From: Undibacterium pigrum
Lineage (GTDB): Bacteria; Pseudomonadota; Gammaproteobacteria; Burkholderiales; Burkholderiaceae_D
DNA length: 64,000 nucleotides
Reading direction: 5' to 3'
Assembly: GCF_003201815.1 (NCBI RefSeq)
Contig: NZ_QJKB01000001.1
Coordinates: forward strand, 1,116,001 to 1,180,000
Shown: one piece after another, positions 46,441 to 55,801 of the stretch
Layout of the letters: the number at the start of each line of letters is the position of its first letter
Numbering within the stretch: the first letter of the stretch is position 1
The notes under the pieces: generated by a model
Databases searched by the model: none
The model's input: only the letters and a program-made list of their open reading frames with translations
What the model was told of the DNA's origin: nothing
Made by a program: the position numbers and the translations under genes

Positions 46441-47379
46441 TCAGCTTTTTCGCCGGAACAATCTGGACAGCAAACGAATCGCCCAAGTAAATGGCGCAAA
46501 ACGGGCTGCACCGGCAGACTCATATTGATTGAAAATTGTACCCAATACCTCGACACCAGCAGCCTGCATGTCGGCCTTGGCCTGGCGCAGCTCATCTACA
46601 TAGGTATGGTCTTTTCTAGCGACCAGCAAGACACTGCCAGTCTGATGAGCCACCATTTGTGCATCAGAGGCCAGCGTCGCTGTATGTGTATCGACGACAA
46701 AAGCATCAAACTGCTCAGAACAGGATTCCAGCAACTCGCGCATGCGTGGCGCACGTAAAATCTCCAGCGGATTTGGCGGCTGCGGCCCTGCTGGCAGGAA
46801 ATGCAAGTTAGGCATGAGCTGTATCAGGGCATCGCTTGCCGTGATACGACCAGCCAGCACGGATGACAAGCCATCTGGCTTACCCAGCGAAAAATATTCA
46901 TGCAAACTGCCGCTGCGCAGATCAGCATCAATCAGCAAGGTTCGCTTGCCAACTTGCGACAAGGCGATGGCCAGGCTGGCTGCCATGTAGGATTTGCCAT
47001 CACGGCGTGCGGGGCTGACCAGCGTGATCTTGATTTTATCTTGCCCGCTGAATTTCAAGAGCAATTCACTGCGCAGGCGGCGAATTTCTTCCGCCTCTTT
47101 ACTGAAGGGAAAATAGAAAAATTTCAGGGATTTATCGGCACTGCCATTGATCAGGTCCTTGGTGGAATAACCGAATTGCTCTCCCAAAGCCTGGTCAAGC
47201 TGAGTCTGACTCAGGTAACCAAGCGCCAGGGCAGCATCACCAAACCTGAGTTTTTTTTCTTTTTGCAGCTGGGCGATTTGATCAATTTGCTCAGGCGTGA
47301 GCAAACCTTTTTGCAGGAACAACTCACCGAGTCGCCCAATCTTTGAGGTGGACGGATTGCGCGGCTCAGGTACTTGCAT
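46441..47379 (-). CDS. EpsG-like polysaccharide tyrosine-kinase-family ATPase
   Basis: Cytosolic P-loop ATPase of about 312 residues that partners the chain-length protein EpsF. The first ~75 residues form a T2SSE/MshEN-like module (LGELFLQKGLLTPEQIDQI, then GYLSQTQLDQALGEQFGY). The BY-kinase core follows: Walker A SPARRDGKSYMA near residue 124, Walker A' LLIDADLRSG near residue 149, and Walker B FVVDTHTAT where most relatives read DTPP. The C-terminus is basic (LSRLFRRKS) without a tyrosine cluster, so autophosphorylation of the usual type is doubtful. ATG at 47379 has AGGGTGG upstream; 47397 is possible. Confidence 0.87.
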   Translation of the reverse strand: MQVPEPRNPSTSKIGRLGELFLQKGLLTPEQIDQIAQLQKEKKLRFGDAALALGYLSQTQLDQALGEQFGYSTKDLINGSADKSLKFFYFPFSKEAEEIRRLRSELLLKFSGQDKIKITLVSPARRDGKSYMAASLAIALSQVGKRTLLIDADLRSGSLHEYFSLGKPDGLSSVLAGRITASDALIQLMPNLHFLPAGPQPPNPLEILRAPRMRELLESCSEQFDAFVVDTHTATLASDAQMVAHQTGSVLLVARKDHTYVDELRQAKADMQAAGVEVLGTIFNQYESAGAARFAPFTWAIRLLSRLFRRKS

Positions 47380-48796
47380 GTAAGCCACCCTGTCCATTGC
47401 CTGTCAATTTCTCATCAAATCCAATTTTAGCCATCACAGGTTCATCAAATTCACGTTCCAGATCTTCCAGGCAGCGTACGCGGCGGTTGATCAGCTCCAA
47501 CAAGAAAGCCAGACCAAAACCGAATACGACGCCAGCCAGCAAACCAAATACCAGGTTATTGCGCAACAAAGGCTTCGCATGTTTCTCGGGCAGTTCGGCC
47601 CATTGCATGACCGAGGCATTCGAGATCGCGACATTACTGGTCATCAGCAATTCATCAAATTTTTGAATCGCGGCATTGTAGATTTTTTGCACGCTATCAA
47701 GCTGACGTTGATAAGAGCTGATCACGTCCCTGTGTATCTTGTTTTCAAAAGTCTTTTTCTGGTAACTGGCGATTTCTGTTTCTATGACTTTTTCCTGCTG
47801 AGTCAAGCGCCCCTCTGCGGCACCCAGCATGTCGAATGCAGTAGCAGACTCTCTTTTTAATTTGTCCAGCAGGGCCTGACGTTCATCATTGATCGCCATA
47901 TATTTGGGGTGCCGTACACCCAAAGTGATTTTGGCATTGGCCAATTGGGTATCCAGCGAAATCAAGGCGGCTTTCAAGCCGGATATATGCCCTATGCCAG
48001 CAATCTCAGGTATGTCCGATTCAGGGCTGCCTTCCCTCACCAGTTTCTCCAGCGACTGACGCTTGGCTTGCGCTTCCACTTTTTGCAGTTGCACATCGAT
48101 CAGGCGCACACTCAAGGCATTCATTTGCTTGGATTCGATATCTGCTCTTTCATCAACATCAACGATCTGGTGCTGTTGCTGATAAGCAGTCAGTTTTTTC
48201 TGCAACTCATCTATCTGCCTGCTCATGGATTCAAGTTGCGCATTATATTGATCACGGCGCGCACGGGCAGGCGCATTCATCATTTCCAGTGACAAGTCTA
48301 TATAAGCCTTGACGACGGCGTTTGCCACATCCTTGGCATGCTTGGGGTCACCAGATGAATACTGGATTTCTATGACGCGGCTATTTTTATGCGGCGCCAC
48401 ATCGGTATTCCTGACGATAGTCTCTGCCAGGGCACGCAAACCACGCTGTTCGCCATATTTTTGGACAAAGCGCTTGGCCTCAGGCGTAGCTTGCAAGCCC
48501 AATGCCTGTATCACACGCTCAGCCACCTGCACGCTTTTGATGACGTCAAACTGGGTCTGCAGATAGCTTTCATCCTGCATGGGGTGAAACTGCCTGCCGC
48601 CAATGGGGTCATTGACACGATAGTCAATAAAAATATCAGCAACTGCGACATAGGTCTTTGGCAAAATCAAGCTGGCGACGGCAGCTCCGGTGACTGCCAC
48701 GATCATGACTACGGCAATCAGCACCTGGCGGGCGCGCAGCATGGCGCCAATTTGTGCGAAGGATAAGACCAATTCACTGGGGGAGGTTTTTATCAT
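47366..48796 (-). CDS. Exopolysaccharide chain-length determinant (EpsF/Wzz family)
   Basis: Polysaccharide co-polymerase of 476 residues in the inner membrane. The first membrane segment lies at about 25-48, a periplasmic domain with long coiled coils at about 60-395, and the second membrane segment at about 410-435 preceded by the Pro-containing AELPEKHAKPLLRNN. It regulates polymer length together with the EpsG-like ATPase, whose gene overlaps its 3' end by 14 bases. It follows the outer-membrane export gene by 5 bp. Confidence 0.92.
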   Translation of the reverse strand: MIKTSPSELVLSFAQIGAMLRARQVLIAVVMIVAVTGAAVASLILPKTYVAVADIFIDYRVNDPIGGRQFHPMQDESYLQTQFDVIKSVQVAERVIQALGLQATPEAKRFVQKYGEQRGLRALAETIVRNTDVAPHKNSRVIEIQYSSGDPKHAKDVANAVVKAYIDLSLEMMNAPARARRDQYNAQLESMSRQIDELQKKLTAYQQQHQIVDVDERADIESKQMNALSVRLIDVQLQKVEAQAKRQSLEKLVREGSPESDIPEIAGIGHISGLKAALISLDTQLANAKITLGVRHPKYMAINDERQALLDKLKRESATAFDMLGAAEGRLTQQEKVIETEIASYQKKTFENKIHRDVISSYQRQLDSVQKIYNAAIQKFDELLMTSNVAISNASVMQWAELPEKHAKPLLRNNLVFGLLAGVVFGFGLAFLLELINRRVRCLEDLEREFDEPVMAKIGFDEKLTGNGQGGLHAST

Positions 48797-48801
48797 ACGC
48801 G

Positions 48802-49779
48802 TCAGAATATTCTTTCGTTGATAAACACCACATCACCTGGCTGCACCTTGTCGGCAATGCCAGCTGAAATTTCGCGCAATTCACCGCTCTCAGTTTTACG
48901 GTGAATAATGATACGCCTTATTGATCCTCTTTCTGTCACCCCACCACCTATGGATAAGACCCGCATGACATTCAAATCTTCTTCCATTGGATAAATACCC
49001 GGGCGGCGCACTTCACCATAGACATAAAAATTCTTTTGCTGTGGTACAAACAAGACATCATTGGGCTGTATTTTCTGCGCCAGTTCTGGCGGCAACGTGC
49101 TGGCATCCAGCTCCAGTTTGATCGAGGCATATTCTTGCAACTCAGAAGTCGGCTTGCCAGGTTCACGACGCAAGATACGCAGGCTTTTCTCTGCCTTTTG
49201 CGAAACGCCGCCAGCCAGGCTCAAGGCTTCCAGAATACTGATTTGTCCCTGCAATGGATAACGACCTGGTCGCAATACCTCTCCCAGCACAGAGAAAGTC
49301 CTGCTAAGCTGTTGTATGACCTTGATGGAAACCCGGGGATTTTTGATGTACTGCCCCTGTTCCAGTTTTTTTGCGAAGATGGAGGCAATTTCCAGTGCGG
49401 TTTTGCCCTTGACTTCTACCGTACCTACCAGGGGTAAAGTGATAACGCCACTCTCACCGATGGTGACGTCAGCTGTCAGGTCAGGTTGGCCAAAAACAGT
49501 AACCAGTAATTGATCACCCTCACCGATCACATCGGACGCAGCGTCATTTGCAGGCTCATCACCAGTTGTTTTAGCTGGAATTAATGTTTTTTCTGTTTGT
49601 TGTACTGTTGATGCATGAGGCAATTGTAAAAGCTGGCCTTCAAGCTTCATGCCATTGACAGGGATAGTCGTGACTTCTTGTGCATGTAATTGCCCGGCCA
49701 AAGTATACACCAGCACTGCACTAAGCAGCTTGCAGGCGGTTATTGTAGAGTGGGCAGAGAATTTGGACCAAATTGTCAT
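48802..49779 (-). CDS. Outer-membrane polysaccharide export protein (EpsE/Wza family)
   Basis: Periplasmic/outer-membrane export protein of 325 residues with a signal peptide ending GQLHAQ. The Poly_export domain starts near residue 85 (IGEGDQLLVTVFGQPDLTADVTIGESGVI) and is followed by two SLBB domains (about 165-240 and 250-320; FSVLGEVLRPGRYPL and FYVYGEVRRPGIYPM). The signal lacks a lipobox Cys, unlike Wza. First gene of the minus-strand secretion operon. Confidence 0.93.
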   Translation of the reverse strand: MTIWSKFSAHSTITACKLLSAVLVYTLAGQLHAQEVTTIPVNGMKLEGQLLQLPHASTVQQTEKTLIPAKTTGDEPANDAASDVIGEGDQLLVTVFGQPDLTADVTIGESGVITLPLVGTVEVKGKTALEIASIFAKKLEQGQYIKNPRVSIKVIQQLSRTFSVLGEVLRPGRYPLQGQISILEALSLAGGVSQKAEKSLRILRREPGKPTSELQEYASIKLELDASTLPPELAQKIQPNDVLFVPQQKNFYVYGEVRRPGIYPMEEDLNVMRVLSIGGGVTERGSIRRIIIHRKTESGELREISAGIADKVQPGDVVFINERIF

Positions 49780-49812
49780 CTGACTTCAGACATTTCATGG
49801 AAAGAACTTCAT

Positions 49813-49842
49813 TTTATATTGCAATAGTAAGAATAGATGCAA
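49813..49842 (-). promoter_or_regulatory. Candidate sigma-70 promoter of the epsE-like operon
   Basis: On the minus strand TTGCAT (49837-49842), an 18-base spacer and TATAAA (49813-49818), about 35 bp before the start codon. The -35 box is weak; assigned by eye. Confidence 0.35.
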
Positions 49843-49897
49843 ATTTTTGTCAGGACAACAAAACTCTGCAGCAATGCTTTGCAAGCAACAATATCAT

Positions 49898-49940
49898 TGC
49901 TCTTTAATAACAAAAATTAACCTTTATTGAATTGTGGGCA
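49898..49940 (+). promoter_or_regulatory. rRNA-leader-like element (boxA-like plus GTGGGC block)
   Basis: TGCTCTTTAATAACA at 49898-49912 resembles the boxA antitermination element (TGCTCTTTAACA), and AATTAACC then TTGTGGGCAACTC follow about 20 bases later, in the same order as in the leader of betaproteobacterial 16S rRNA genes. It lies 47-90 bp before the glycosyltransferase start codon. There is no 16S gene here. An antitermination role is inferred. Confidence 0.45.
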
Positions 49941-49986
49941 ACTCAAAGCTCAGTTAACATTCAACTAAAAGTAAGAAAGATAAACT

Positions 49987-50913
49987 ATGTCCAGTCTGAG
50001 CCCATCACCCGCAGAGCCATTAGCCGCATCCACAAAAGTGGTGCCTCTGGTCATCATTGCGCCAGTGCGTGATGAAGCAGACCTGATCAGGCTGACTCTG
50101 GACTCCATGGTTGCGCAAACCCTCAAACCAGTCGAATGGATCATTGTTGATGATGGTTCGCAAGACGGAACGGCGGACATTGTGCGCGAATATGCAGACA
50201 AATATCCCTTTATCAGGCTGGTGAAGCGTCCCGACCGTGGTTTTCGCAAGGTAGGTGGCGGTGTAGTCGCAGCCTTTAAATTTGGCATTACCCAAATTGA
50301 ACATCAGGAATACGAATACATCGCCAAGCTGGATGGCGATATGTCATTTGGGCCCAGGTATCTGGAATGCATGTTTGAACAATTTGCTCTTGAACCAAAA
50401 CTGGCAGCAGTGTCTGGCAAGGTTTATCGCGAAGAAGAAGGCCAGAAGATAGAAGAAATCATCATCGATGAACATGTAGCCGGCCAGTTCAAACTCTACC
50501 GCAGGACGGCATTTGAAGAAATTGGCGGCTTTGTGGAAGAAGTCTTGTGGGATGGCATAGACGTCCACACTGCCCGAATGAAAGGCTGGACGACCAAAAG
50601 CTTTTTGCATCCTGACGCCATACTCATGCATCACCGCCTGATGGGTTCGTCCGACAAGAATGTCTATCGCGGTCGCCTGCGCTGGGGTCGTGGCATCTGG
50701 TTCATGGGTTATCACCCCCTGTATGCACTGGCATCTGGCATTTTCCGCATGCGAGAAAAGCCATTTGTCATTGGTGGCTTGCTCATCATTGCTGGCTACC
50801 TGGGTGCGGCCGTCAAGCGAGCCCCAAGATACGAAAACATGGAATTTCGCCAGCATTTGCATCGCTGGCAGCTAGGACAAATCAAGAATCTCTTTTTTGG
50901 CAAAAAGAACTAA
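49987..50913 (+). CDS. Glycosyltransferase family 2
   Basis: GT-A enzyme of 308 residues. The nucleotide-binding start is VPLVIIAPVRDEADLIRL, VEWIIVDDGSQDGT is near residue 50 and the metal-binding AKLDGDMSFGPRYLE near residue 115. The C-terminal half has the basic RLRWGRGIWFMGYHPLYAL, and a hydrophobic stretch near residue 260 may touch the membrane. First gene of the right arm, 50 bp upstream of the initiating phosphotransferase. Sugar specificity is unknown. Confidence 0.92.
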   Translation: MSSLSPSPAEPLAASTKVVPLVIIAPVRDEADLIRLTLDSMVAQTLKPVEWIIVDDGSQDGTADIVREYADKYPFIRLVKRPDRGFRKVGGGVVAAFKFGITQIEHQEYEYIAKLDGDMSFGPRYLECMFEQFALEPKLAAVSGKVYREEEGQKIEEIIIDEHVAGQFKLYRRTAFEEIGGFVEEVLWDGIDVHTARMKGWTTKSFLHPDAILMHHRLMGSSDKNVYRGRLRWGRGIWFMGYHPLYALASGIFRMREKPFVIGGLLIIAGYLGAAVKRAPRYENMEFRQHLHRWQLGQIKNLFFGKKN

Positions 50914-50963
50914 TTCAACAAACCAGCGATATTACGAGTAAATAAGCGAAAAGTCTCCAAACC

Positions 50964-52382
50964 ATGGTCAATGCCTCACGCGTCTCGAATACTTCACAAT
51001 CAGCACAGCTATTGGCTGCGCTGACAGGTGTCGCATTTGGCATAACAACTTACCTGACATTGCTTGGCATCGTCCTGTACTCCAATCATACCGACCCGGA
51101 GATTTTTGGTGTACGCATGCTGATTGCCTGTCTCACCAGCATCATCCTGTTCTCCAGCCAGCAATTATTGGGAACAATGCAAGAAAAACATATTTTTGCC
51201 GCCTTCCCCAGCATCACCGCACGCTGGTTTGTGGTGTTCATGGTAGTTTTGCTGAGTGCCTATGTCGACAAATCAACCGAGCGCCTGTCACGCGCCGTCA
51301 TGCTGATCTGGCTGTTCAGTACACCTTTTACACTGATGCTGACCGCTCTCATCATGCGCAAGCTGGCTGTACTGTACTACTCCAATCCTACAAGAAGGCG
51401 CAAGGCCGTGCTGATCTGGTCAAATTCGGCCTGTGCCGACCTGGTGGAATCTTTACGCAACACGCCGCTGGCAGCAATAGATTTTGTGGGTTTCTTTGAC
51501 AACAGGAATGAATCACGCCCACCCAGCAACCTGGAAAGGCTGGGTGACTTGAGTGATGCAGCTGAATGGATAGTTGATTCAGATACTGGACGCGTCAATG
51601 TCGATGTCGTTTTCATCGGCCTCAACACCAAAGAGCCACCTGAACTGGCAGAAATCATCGCCATCCTGGAAGATAGTACTGCATCGACCTATTTCGTTCC
51701 TGAATCGTTGATCTTTGGCATGCCAGGCATACAATTGCGTGAACTGGCCGGCCGCCCCGTCCTGGCATCCACAGAAACTCCATTCATAGGCCTGGCTGCT
51801 TTGCCTAAGCGCATACTGGACTTGTTCGGTTCTTTCTTTGGCCTGATTGCCCTCTCCCCGATTTTGTTGCTACTGGCAATAGGTGTCAAACTGAGCTCTC
51901 CCGGTGCTGTGTTTTTCAAACAGGTCAGGTATGGGATTGCTGGTCGCCCTATCAATGTCTACAAGTTCCGCAGCATGCGTCAAAGCAATCCAAATGAACG
52001 AGTGGTACAGGCCACTGTTGGCGATCCACGCGTCACCAAATTTGGCCGATTCCTGCGCCGCTCTTCACTGGACGAATTGCCCCAGTTATTCAATGTACTC
52101 AAGGGTGAAATGAGCCTGGTCGGGCCACGTCCACATGCTGTTGAGCACAATGAACTCTACCGCAAACTGGTCAGCGGCTATATGTTCCGTCACAAGATCA
52201 AACCTGGCATTACTGGCTGGGCGCAAGTCAATGGTTTGCGTGGCGAGACCGAGACTCTGGAAAAAATGGAAGAACGTGTTGAATACGATCTTTACTATAT
52301 CCAGCACTGGTCTGTCTGGCTGGATATCGTCATTATCTGGCGCACCATCAAAGTTGTACTTGGTGACAAAAACGCTTATTGA
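50964..52382 (+). CDS. Undecaprenyl-phosphate sugar phosphotransferase (EpsB/WcaJ type)
   Basis: Initiates exopolysaccharide synthesis by moving a sugar-1-phosphate (probably glucose-1-P) to undecaprenyl phosphate. It has 472 residues: four or five N-terminal membrane segments (about 15-135), a CoA-binding-like central domain (about 145-265), another membrane segment near 280-300, and the catalytic bacterial sugar transferase domain with INVYKFRSMR near residue 330 and SSLDELPQLFNVLKGEMSLVGPRPH near residue 368. Overlap with neighbours is nil; it ends convergent with the FemAB-like gene. Confidence 0.93.
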   Translation: MVNASRVSNTSQSAQLLAALTGVAFGITTYLTLLGIVLYSNHTDPEIFGVRMLIACLTSIILFSSQQLLGTMQEKHIFAAFPSITARWFVVFMVVLLSAYVDKSTERLSRAVMLIWLFSTPFTLMLTALIMRKLAVLYYSNPTRRRKAVLIWSNSACADLVESLRNTPLAAIDFVGFFDNRNESRPPSNLERLGDLSDAAEWIVDSDTGRVNVDVVFIGLNTKEPPELAEIIAILEDSTASTYFVPESLIFGMPGIQLRELAGRPVLASTETPFIGLAALPKRILDLFGSFFGLIALSPILLLLAIGVKLSSPGAVFFKQVRYGIAGRPINVYKFRSMRQSNPNERVVQATVGDPRVTKFGRFLRRSSLDELPQLFNVLKGEMSLVGPRPHAVEHNELYRKLVSGYMFRHKIKPGITGWAQVNGLRGETETLEKMEERVEYDLYYIQHWSVWLDIVIIWRTIKVVLGDKNAY

Positions 52383-52394
52383 TCGATGTTTATC

Positions 52395-52422
52395 GCGCCA
52401 GACTCATTTTGTGGCCTGGCGC
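52395..52422. other. Stem-loop over the 3' ends of the phosphotransferase and FemAB-like genes
   Basis: GCGCCAG / CTGGCGC, a 7-bp stem with a 14-base loop, between and partly inside the convergent genes. No T-run; terminator function is doubtful. Confidence 0.35.
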
Positions 52423-53459
52423 AATTTGCGCAAATGTTGTCCCAGACTGGATGCCTTCAACATTTGCTTGCCATGATAAAGTCCCGCCTGTACCAGGCTC
52501 AAGATGGCGGGAGAACTGATAGCACCTTCACATAGCTGCTGGGCACCCGTAGCAAATCGCAGCTTGTAAGCCTGATCTCCCCTGCCCAGGTCTATCAAGC
52601 TGATGCCTGCTTGCGCAGCATGCCGCGCACATTGCGCCAGCAAGACCAGGCCTGGTGAATACTCGGCATAGTCGGTGTGATACCAGGGAAACCAGTAATG
52701 CATGACCTTGCTTGAACGCATGCCAAAATGTGCTGCAATCAGCGTATCCCCAGCATATAGAGTAGATACCATACCGGCAAAATCAGGCGTATCTGTTATT
52801 CTGATTTCATCGACGACTTTCCTTACCCAGTCACGCTTGAAGATATCATGCTCCGCCCCAACCGTACGCTGATACTGATCACTTTTACCTGCCAGCAAAG
52901 CTGCAAAATCGGCATCGCTGGTGCTTTGTAATTCAAAACGCAAATCGCCATACTTCTTGCTGAGTTTGCGCTCGTTGGTTGCCACTTTTTTCAATAATGT
53001 AGCATCGCGTTTTTCTGTCAGGCGCTGTGCATAAGCTTCAAAGCCACCGGTCAGATCAAGAGTATGCGACTGGCTTTGCACCCAGGCATATTCGCTAAAT
53101 TTAGCCAAATCCAAAGGCATGTGGTTATAGGAAAAATAGCGGCATTGCATGGCACGTAGAGCATTTCCAAAGTCCAGATCAATGGATGCTTTACATATCG
53201 GCCCCTGATAATCTGCCAGAAAATCGCCTATGGACACTGCACGGGAATTGCTCAATGCATGAAATGGCCAGATACCCGCTACGCTGCCAGCATCTTCACA
53301 TAGCAGGATACGGGCGTCCTCCCTGGCGCTGGCGATAATGGACGTAAAGGCTGGAGCATAGTAAGGACTATCGTAAACCACGTTTTGACCGCGCAAGTCT
53401 GCCCAGTGCGCCATGATGGACGCATCAAGTTCTTTAGCCCTGATCAAGCGAAATTTCAT
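52404..53459 (-). CDS. FemAB/CelD-like GNAT-fold protein
   Basis: Protein of 351 residues in the Acetyltransf_6 (BcsL/CelD, FemAB) group. The N-terminal half has LRGQNVVYDSPYYAPAFTSIIASAR and the second GNAT domain spans about residues 155-310 with LYAGDTLIAAHFGMRSSKVMHYWFPWY and LIDLGRGDQAYKLRFATGA. Members are common in exopolysaccharide loci of betaproteobacteria and are thought to transfer acyl or aminoacyl groups; the substrate is unknown. Its start abuts the YihY stop without a gap, so it is co-transcribed with that gene. Confidence 0.85.
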   Translation of the reverse strand: MKFRLIRAKELDASIMAHWADLRGQNVVYDSPYYAPAFTSIIASAREDARILLCEDAGSVAGIWPFHALSNSRAVSIGDFLADYQGPICKASIDLDFGNALRAMQCRYFSYNHMPLDLAKFSEYAWVQSQSHTLDLTGGFEAYAQRLTEKRDATLLKKVATNERKLSKKYGDLRFELQSTSDADFAALLAGKSDQYQRTVGAEHDIFKRDWVRKVVDEIRITDTPDFAGMVSTLYAGDTLIAAHFGMRSSKVMHYWFPWYHTDYAEYSPGLVLLAQCARHAAQAGISLIDLGRGDQAYKLRFATGAQQLCEGAISSPAILSLVQAGLYHGKQMLKASSLGQHLRKLRQATK

Positions 53460-54713
53460 TTAAGCTTGCCCCGCCGGATAAAAATAAGTCTGCAGGTTCT
53501 GTTGTAAACCATTTTCTATACTTTGCACAACCAGACTGGATAGTTGGCTCTGGCGTGTTGTATCAAAGACGAACAAACGATAAATATCCGACAAGCGCAA
53601 ACTGGCAGGGTTGATCAGCATGATCCACAGCTCAGCACCAGCTTCTTTTTTTCGCAACCAGAAGCGGCTGCGTGAAGCTGTGGTATTCACATTCACTCTG
53701 GCGACCCAGCCAGTTTCTGACATGCGTTCCAGCAAACCTTCAATTTCATCTATGCCCAGCCTGGTTTCAGTGCGTATGGTATTGACACTGACGGCGGCAT
53801 TAGCGTCTGCCAGGCGTGCATCAACCAGTATCTGCAAAATACAGACGGCATCTTCAAAAGCACTGCCAGGAGTAGGCACATGCCACCAGCGTTCAAATTT
53901 GACGACAGGCAAGGCCGCAGCGATGATGGCGCCAATCAGGATAATCAACCACGAAACATAAATCCAGACCAGGAACAGTGGCACGGCTGCCAGGGCACCA
54001 TACACGATGGTATAAGTCGGAAATTGAATCACAAAGCTGGCGAATATACGCTTGGCAATTTCAAATGCCACCGCAGCAAACAAACCACCCCAGGCAGCGT
54101 CACGCCATTCAACCGAACGATTTGGCACTACCAGATACAGCAAAGTAAAAGCACCCGTTGTAAAGGCAATTGAAGTCAGGGTATAAAATAGCGCACCCAG
54201 GAATGGCACAGCACCCACCACACCACTGGTGGCAGTAAACAAATAAGACGTGCTGGAGATGGAAACACCCACCAGCAAAGGCCCCAAAGTGACAATGGCC
54301 CAGTACACCAGCAGCCTCTGCAGGGCCGGACGAGAGCGTTTCACCTGCCAGATCTGGTTGAATGACTTGTCTATCATTGCCATAGTAGTAATGGCAGTCA
54401 CCATCAAGGCTACACCACTGATGGCAGAAACCCGGGTAGCCTTGGTGGCAAATTGCGTCAGATAGCCCAAAATCGTATTGGAAATCCCCTTGGGCATCAG
54501 ACTTTGAATAAAATACGCCTCCAGCGAAGTGCGGAAGGTATTGAATAGCGGGAAAGCCGTAAATATGGCAAAAGCCACGGTCAGAATAGGTACCAGGGCC
54601 AGTACCGTAGTAAATGTCAGGCTACCAGCAACCTGAGGCAAGCGGCCTTCCTGCAGGCGCTGCAGGGCAAATTTGAAGAGATTGAGTATTTGTTTCCACG
54701 ACAGACCACGCAT
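53460..54713 (-). CDS. YihY/BrkB family inner-membrane protein
   Basis: Membrane protein of about 417 residues with six predicted membrane segments between residues 25 and 285, the family core starting VAGSLTFTTVLALVPILTVAFAIF in abbreviated form, plus a C-terminal cytosolic winged-helix-like domain (about 300-400; AVSVNTIRTETRLGIDEIEGLL). The old name RNase BN is wrong; the family function is unclear. The ATG at 54713 is preferred although no strong ribosome-binding site is seen; the open frame to 54785 begins with TTG and would overlap the divergent wrbA promoter. Confidence 0.88.
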   Translation of the reverse strand: MRGLSWKQILNLFKFALQRLQEGRLPQVAGSLTFTTVLALVPILTVAFAIFTAFPLFNTFRTSLEAYFIQSLMPKGISNTILGYLTQFATKATRVSAISGVALMVTAITTMAMIDKSFNQIWQVKRSRPALQRLLVYWAIVTLGPLLVGVSISSTSYLFTATSGVVGAVPFLGALFYTLTSIAFTTGAFTLLYLVVPNRSVEWRDAAWGGLFAAVAFEIAKRIFASFVIQFPTYTIVYGALAAVPLFLVWIYVSWLIILIGAIIAAALPVVKFERWWHVPTPGSAFEDAVCILQILVDARLADANAAVSVNTIRTETRLGIDEIEGLLERMSETGWVARVNVNTTASRSRFWLRKKEAGAELWIMLINPASLRLSDIYRLFVFDTTRQSQLSSLVVQSIENGLQQNLQTYFYPAGQA

Positions 54714-54751
54714 AGTTTTTGCAGCTAGAGATATAAATGTCTCGATTTTAA

Positions 54752-55797
<1,046 letters not shown>

Positions 55798-55801
55798 TGA
55801 A

